Shown in pieces: positions 61,588-64,000 of a DNA stretch of 64,000 bases. Source of the stretch: JACCTU01 sp963798985 (GTDB taxonomy: Bacteria; Actinomycetota; Thermoleophilia; Gaiellales; Gaiellaceae); assembly GCA_963798985.1 (NCBI GenBank), contig CAWCVL010000009.1, positions 310,001-374,000 on the forward strand. The letters are read 5' to 3'. The translations under genes were made by a program, and so were the position numbers. Under the pieces are notes generated by a model, which saw only the letters and a list, made by a program, of their open reading frames with translations, was not told the origin of the DNA and did not search any database. Each line of letters opens with the position of its first letter. Positions within the stretch are counted from its first letter, which is position 1.

Positions 61588-62346
61588 GTGTGTTTCGAGC
61601 TCGACTCGGCGCCGCCGATCCCCGTGCTTCGCGGTGCGGCCGTCTCCCACGAGGACCTGGTCCTCGAGGGGCGCGACGGCAATCGCTTCGCCGCCTTCGC
61701 GGCGCACCCCGACGAGCCGACCGGGATCGGCATCGCGGTCCTCCCCGACGTCCGCGGGCTGTACCACTTCTACGAGGAGCTCGCGCTGCGCTTCGCGGAG
61801 CGCGGCTACACCGCGGTCGCGTTCGACTACTTCGGCCGGACCGCGGGCGTCGGCAAGCGCGACGACGACTTCGACTACATGGAGCATGCGCGCCAGACGA
61901 CGTCCGACGGCGTCCAGACGGACGTCGCGGCGGTCGTGGCGAAGCTGCGCGAGACCTGCAGCGTCATCTTCACGGTCGGCTTCTGCGCCGGCGGGCGGCA
62001 CTCGTGGATCGCTGCCGCCAGCGGCCACGACCTCCACGGTGCGATCGGGTTCTACGGACGTCCCGGCACCGGCCAGGACGGATCGCGCGGAGCGATCGAC
62101 CTGGCGGGCGAGATGCAGGCGCCGATCCTCGGGCTGATGGGCGGCGACGACCCGGCGATCCCGCCGGAGGACGTCGCGGCGTTCGAGCGGGCGCTCGAAA
62201 AAGCCGGCGTGGAGCACGAGCTCGTGACGTACCCCGGCGCGCCGCACAGCTTCTTCGACCGCAAGCAGGAGGAGTTCGCCGACGCATCAGCGGACGCCTG
62301 GAAGCGCGTCCTCGCGTTCATCAAACGGTACGCGGTTCCGCGTTAG
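61588..62346 (+). CDS. Dienelactone-hydrolase-family protein
   Basis: 252 residues, intact, GTG 61588. Cys-type hydrolase: HEDLVLEGRDGNRFAAFAAH, VLPDVRGLYHFYEELALRFA (oxyanion region), YTAVAFDYFGRTAGVGKRDD, the nucleophile VIFTVGFCAGGRHSWIAAAS (Cys in GFCAGG, ~residue 133), GLMGGDDPAIPPEDVAAFER (Asp) and VTYPGAPHSFFDRKQEEFAD (His). Opens dienelactone-like or other lactone/ester substrates. The stop TAG overlaps the stop of the convergent aldo/keto reductase gene. Confidence 0.92.
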   Translation: MCFELDSAPPIPVLRGAAVSHEDLVLEGRDGNRFAAFAAHPDEPTGIGIAVLPDVRGLYHFYEELALRFAERGYTAVAFDYFGRTAGVGKRDDDFDYMEHARQTTSDGVQTDVAAVVAKLRETCSVIFTVGFCAGGRHSWIAAASGHDLHGAIGFYGRPGTGQDGSRGAIDLAGEMQAPILGLMGGDDPAIPPEDVAAFERALEKAGVEHELVTYPGAPHSFFDRKQEEFADASADAWKRVLAFIKRYAVPR

Positions 62347-63262
62347 CGCAGGACCAGCGCCCGAAAGTCGTGCTGGTCGAGCTCCCAGCTGCCCGCGGCG
62401 GCGTTCGCGCGCACCTGCTCGGGCTTCGTCGCCCCGGCGATCACCGACGACACGGGAGGCTGCGCGAGCAGTCCTGCGAACCCGAGCTCGAGCAGCGTGT
62501 GCCCGCGCTCCTTCGCGAACGCCTCGAGCGCCTCGACCTGGTCGAAGACCTCGTCGGTGAGACGTTCGGGCCGCAGGGCGAGGCGGGTGCCGGCGGGCGC
62601 GGGCTCACCGCGGCGGTACTTGCCCGTCAGCAGGCCGCTCGCGAGCGGGAAGTACGGCAGCACGCCGACCCCGAGTCGCTCACAGACCGGGAGCAACTCC
62701 TCCTCCACCCTCCGCTCGAGCAGCGAGTACTCGTTCTGGGCGCTGACGTAGCGATGCCACGAATGTGCGCGCGCGAGCTCGTTGGCCTCGGCGATCAGCG
62801 CGGCGTCGAAGTTGGACGAGCCGATGAAGCGCACCTTGCCCTCGTCGACGAGCTCGTTCATCGCGCCGAGCGTCTCCTCGATCGGCGTCACGCCGTCGGG
62901 ACGGTGGTACTGGTAGAGATCGACGACATCGGTGCGGAGGCGCTTCAGCGACGCTTCGATCGCGAGCGAACGTAGTCGCGCGAGCCGCGATTGGGTGGCG
63001 CGTCGTCGGACATCTCGTGCCCGAACTTCGTGGCGAGCACCACGCGGTCGCGGCGGCCCTCCAGCGCCTTGCCGAGCAACTCTTCGCTCCCGCCCTGGTT
63101 GCCGTAGACGTCCGCGGTGTCGAAGAACGTGACGCCGACCTCGAGCGCCGCGTCTACGACCGCGCGCGTTCCCTGCTCGTCGACGCGTGAGCCGAAGTTG
63201 TTGCAGCCGAGACCGACGACGGAGACGTCAGGTCCGCCGACGCCGAGTGAGCGGGTCCGCAT
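62343..63262 (-). CDS. Aldo/keto reductase (one frameshift)
   Basis: About 306 residues from ATG 63262. TIM-barrel NADPH oxidoreductase: VSVVGLGCNNFGSRVDEQGT, VGVTFFDTADVYGNQGGSEE (Asp/Tyr), GKALEGRRDRVVLATKFGHE (Lys). After one indel near 62965: SIEASLKRLRTDVVDLYQYH (His), EETLGAMNELVDEGKVRFIG, VRFIGSSNFDAALIAEANEL and LGVGVLPYFPLASGLLTGKY. Catalytic tetrad D-Y-K-H visible. Reduces carbonyls; substrate unknown. The structured repeat (copy B) lies upstream of its start. Confidence 0.92.
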
Positions 63263-63282
63263 GGCCCGGCAGGCTACTAGCT

Positions 63283-63353
63283 GCGCAAGTCGCGAAGACC
63301 CCTAAAGGCGGCCGCTCCGCGGCCGCCGCCGTAGCGACTTCACAGCAGGCCTC
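63283..63353 (+). repeat. Structured repeat element, copy B
   Basis: Copy of the element at 53242-53340 (GCGCAAGTCGCGAA and CCTAAAGGCGGCCGC shared, plus a similar TTCACA and GCCTC end). Outer stem AAGTCGC (63287-63293)/GCGACTT (63334-63340) encloses GGCGGCCGC (63307-63315)/GCGGCCGCC (63319-63327) with loop TCC. The outer stem differs in sequence from copy A but still pairs, suggesting RNA structure is kept. Confidence 0.7.
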
Positions 63354-63354
63354 G

Positions 63355-63492
63355 CTAGCAGCTCAGCTGCGGAGCTTCTCGGTCGGGACAGTCGTCGTGC
63401 TCGTCGAGCGCGTCGAGGTACAGCTTGACCTCGGCGATCTCCTCGATCAGCTCTCGAACGCGAGTGTCGAGTTGTTTCGGTGCTGGATACAT
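63355..63492 (-). CDS. Small ORF, 45 residues
   Basis: ATG 63492 to TAG 63355. Protein MYPAPKQLDTRVRELIEEIA plus EVKLYLDALDEHDDCPDREA and PQLSC. Two helices with heptad-like Leu/Ile spacing; the acidic C-terminus has two Cys. GAAGAG lies just upstream of the ATG. The gene sits 43 nt from the FAD-linked oxidase stop on the same strand and stops two bases from the structured repeat. It is intact and coding-like but unknown, so it could be spurious. Confidence 0.4.
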   Translation of the reverse strand: MYPAPKQLDTRVRELIEEIAEVKLYLDALDEHDDCPDREAPQLSC

Positions 63493-63535
63493 GGTCTCTT
63501 CAGGACAGCCGAGCGACCCGGTTTGTTCCCTCGGC

Positions 63536-64000
63536 TCAGCGCACGACTTTGCCGGGGTTGAGGATCCCGTTCGGGTCGAACGCGTCCTTCACTGCGCGGA
63601 GGTACGGCAGGAGGTCGCCGTGCTCGCGCTCGAGGTAGTCGAGCTTGCCGAGGCCGATCCCGTGCTCGCCCGTCGAGGTGCCGCCCCGCTCGAGCGCCCA
63701 GTCCACGAGCTCGCCGTAGAGCGCCTGCGTGGCAGCGACCTCGTCCGCATCCTCGGGGTCGACCATGAGCACGAGGTGGTAGTTCCCGTCGGCCGCGTGC
63801 GCGACCACCGCGGCAGGGATGCCCCGTCGGTCGGCAGCAGGCCCGGCCGTGCTCCACGGCAGCCGGCAGGACGGAAAGCGGCACGCAGACGTCCGTCGCG
63901 AACCACCGCTTCCCGGGCTCCGCTGCGGCGACCGCGAACGCAGCGTGGTGGCGCGCCTCCCACAGCCTCGTGCGCTCTTCGGCCGCCGTCACGGCCTCGA
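63536..64000 (-). CDS. FAD-linked oxidase C-terminal part (GlcD/D-lactate dehydrogenase-like), partial
   Basis: The gene enters from the right edge; only the C-terminal ~155 residues are here. LWEARHHAAFAVAAAEPGKR and FATDVCVPLSVLPAAVE are followed by a frame change near 63835. AAVVAHAADGNYHLVLMVDP, DEVAATQALYGELVDWALER, GTSTGEHGIGLGKLDYLERE and AFDPNGILNPGKVVR are next. These are hallmark blocks of the FAD-oxidase C domain (GNxH, GEHGIG, NPGK). It oxidises D-2-hydroxy acids such as D-lactate or glycolate. Stop TGA at 63536. Confidence 0.92.

Noticed and set aside
1..64000. CRISPR array or restriction/defence island
   Set aside because: No regular direct repeats with spacers, no cas, methylase, helicase or retron-like genes were seen. 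The GIY-YIG protein alone is not enough.

Overview
The window is high-GC, densely packed bacterial DNA with many GTG and some TTG starts, B12-dependent (class II) ribonucleotide reductase, LuxR, PadR and ArsR regulators, ECF-type sigma factors and many FAD oxidoreductases. This points to an actinobacterium. My best guess is class Thermoleophilia (Gaiellales or Solirubrobacterales type), inferred from gene content and protein style only. No phage, IS element, CRISPR array or plasmid feature is visible.

Quality note: single-base indels are frequent, mainly in 1-6.8 kb, 9.5-11.8 kb, 25.8-26.3 kb and 46-47.3 kb. They occur in essential genes (tmk, holB, nrdJ), so most are probably sequencing or assembly errors. 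For broken genes I give the span the whole protein would occupy.

Layout. 0-9.5 kb: end of a secreted protein, FKBP isomerase, PAS histidine kinase, secreted protein, FAD oxidoreductase, tRNA-Thr, a sigma factor with a membrane-spanning tail, the overlapping tmk-holB pair, a LytR_C protein, an ArsR/SRPBCC pair and a methyltransferase. 9.5-13.6 kb: two tandem LanC-like genes and an O-antigen-ligase-like membrane protein with a TPR tail. 13.7-18.4 kb: a small membrane protein, then nrdJ with an intein and a damaged patch at its NPC motif. 18.5-26.6 kb: secreted proteins including an HExxH peptidase, a GIY-YIG protein, an APH-fold kinase, a rearranged pseudogene, a TolB-like propeller, and a PadR/permease-prefix pair whose permease is the intact relative of the pseudogene. 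26.6-40.9 kb: a hydrolase-cyclase fusion, three RibD/DHFR-like proteins, monooxygenases, an FtsX-type permease, msrA, a YcaQ-like protein and dinB.

40.9-52.3 kb: a LuxR regulator and two oxygenase genes separated by duplicated spacers, a sigma/anti-sigma-like pair, a serine hydrolase, a vanadium haloperoxidase, an aminotransferase, a Vgb-like propeller, LysE and EamA exporters (the latter divergent from an Lrp regulator), and a rhodanese. 52.4-53.4 kb: three consecutive OB-fold genes (CspA type, IF-1 type, CSD-like) followed by a structured repeat. 53.4-64 kb: a propeller protein, PAS-LuxR regulator, principal-type sigma factor, PLD-family protein, secreted lipase, a second HExxH protein, dienelactone hydrolase, aldo/keto reductase, a second copy of the structured repeat, a 45-residue ORF and the end of an FAD-linked oxidase.

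The most interesting points are the structured repeat (53.2 and 63.3 kb), the OB-fold trio with a possible ATC-initiated IF-1, the twin LanC-like genes without a precursor peptide, the duplicated palindromic spacers near 41 kb, the intein plus NPC-site damage in nrdJ, and the sigma factor with a transmembrane tail.
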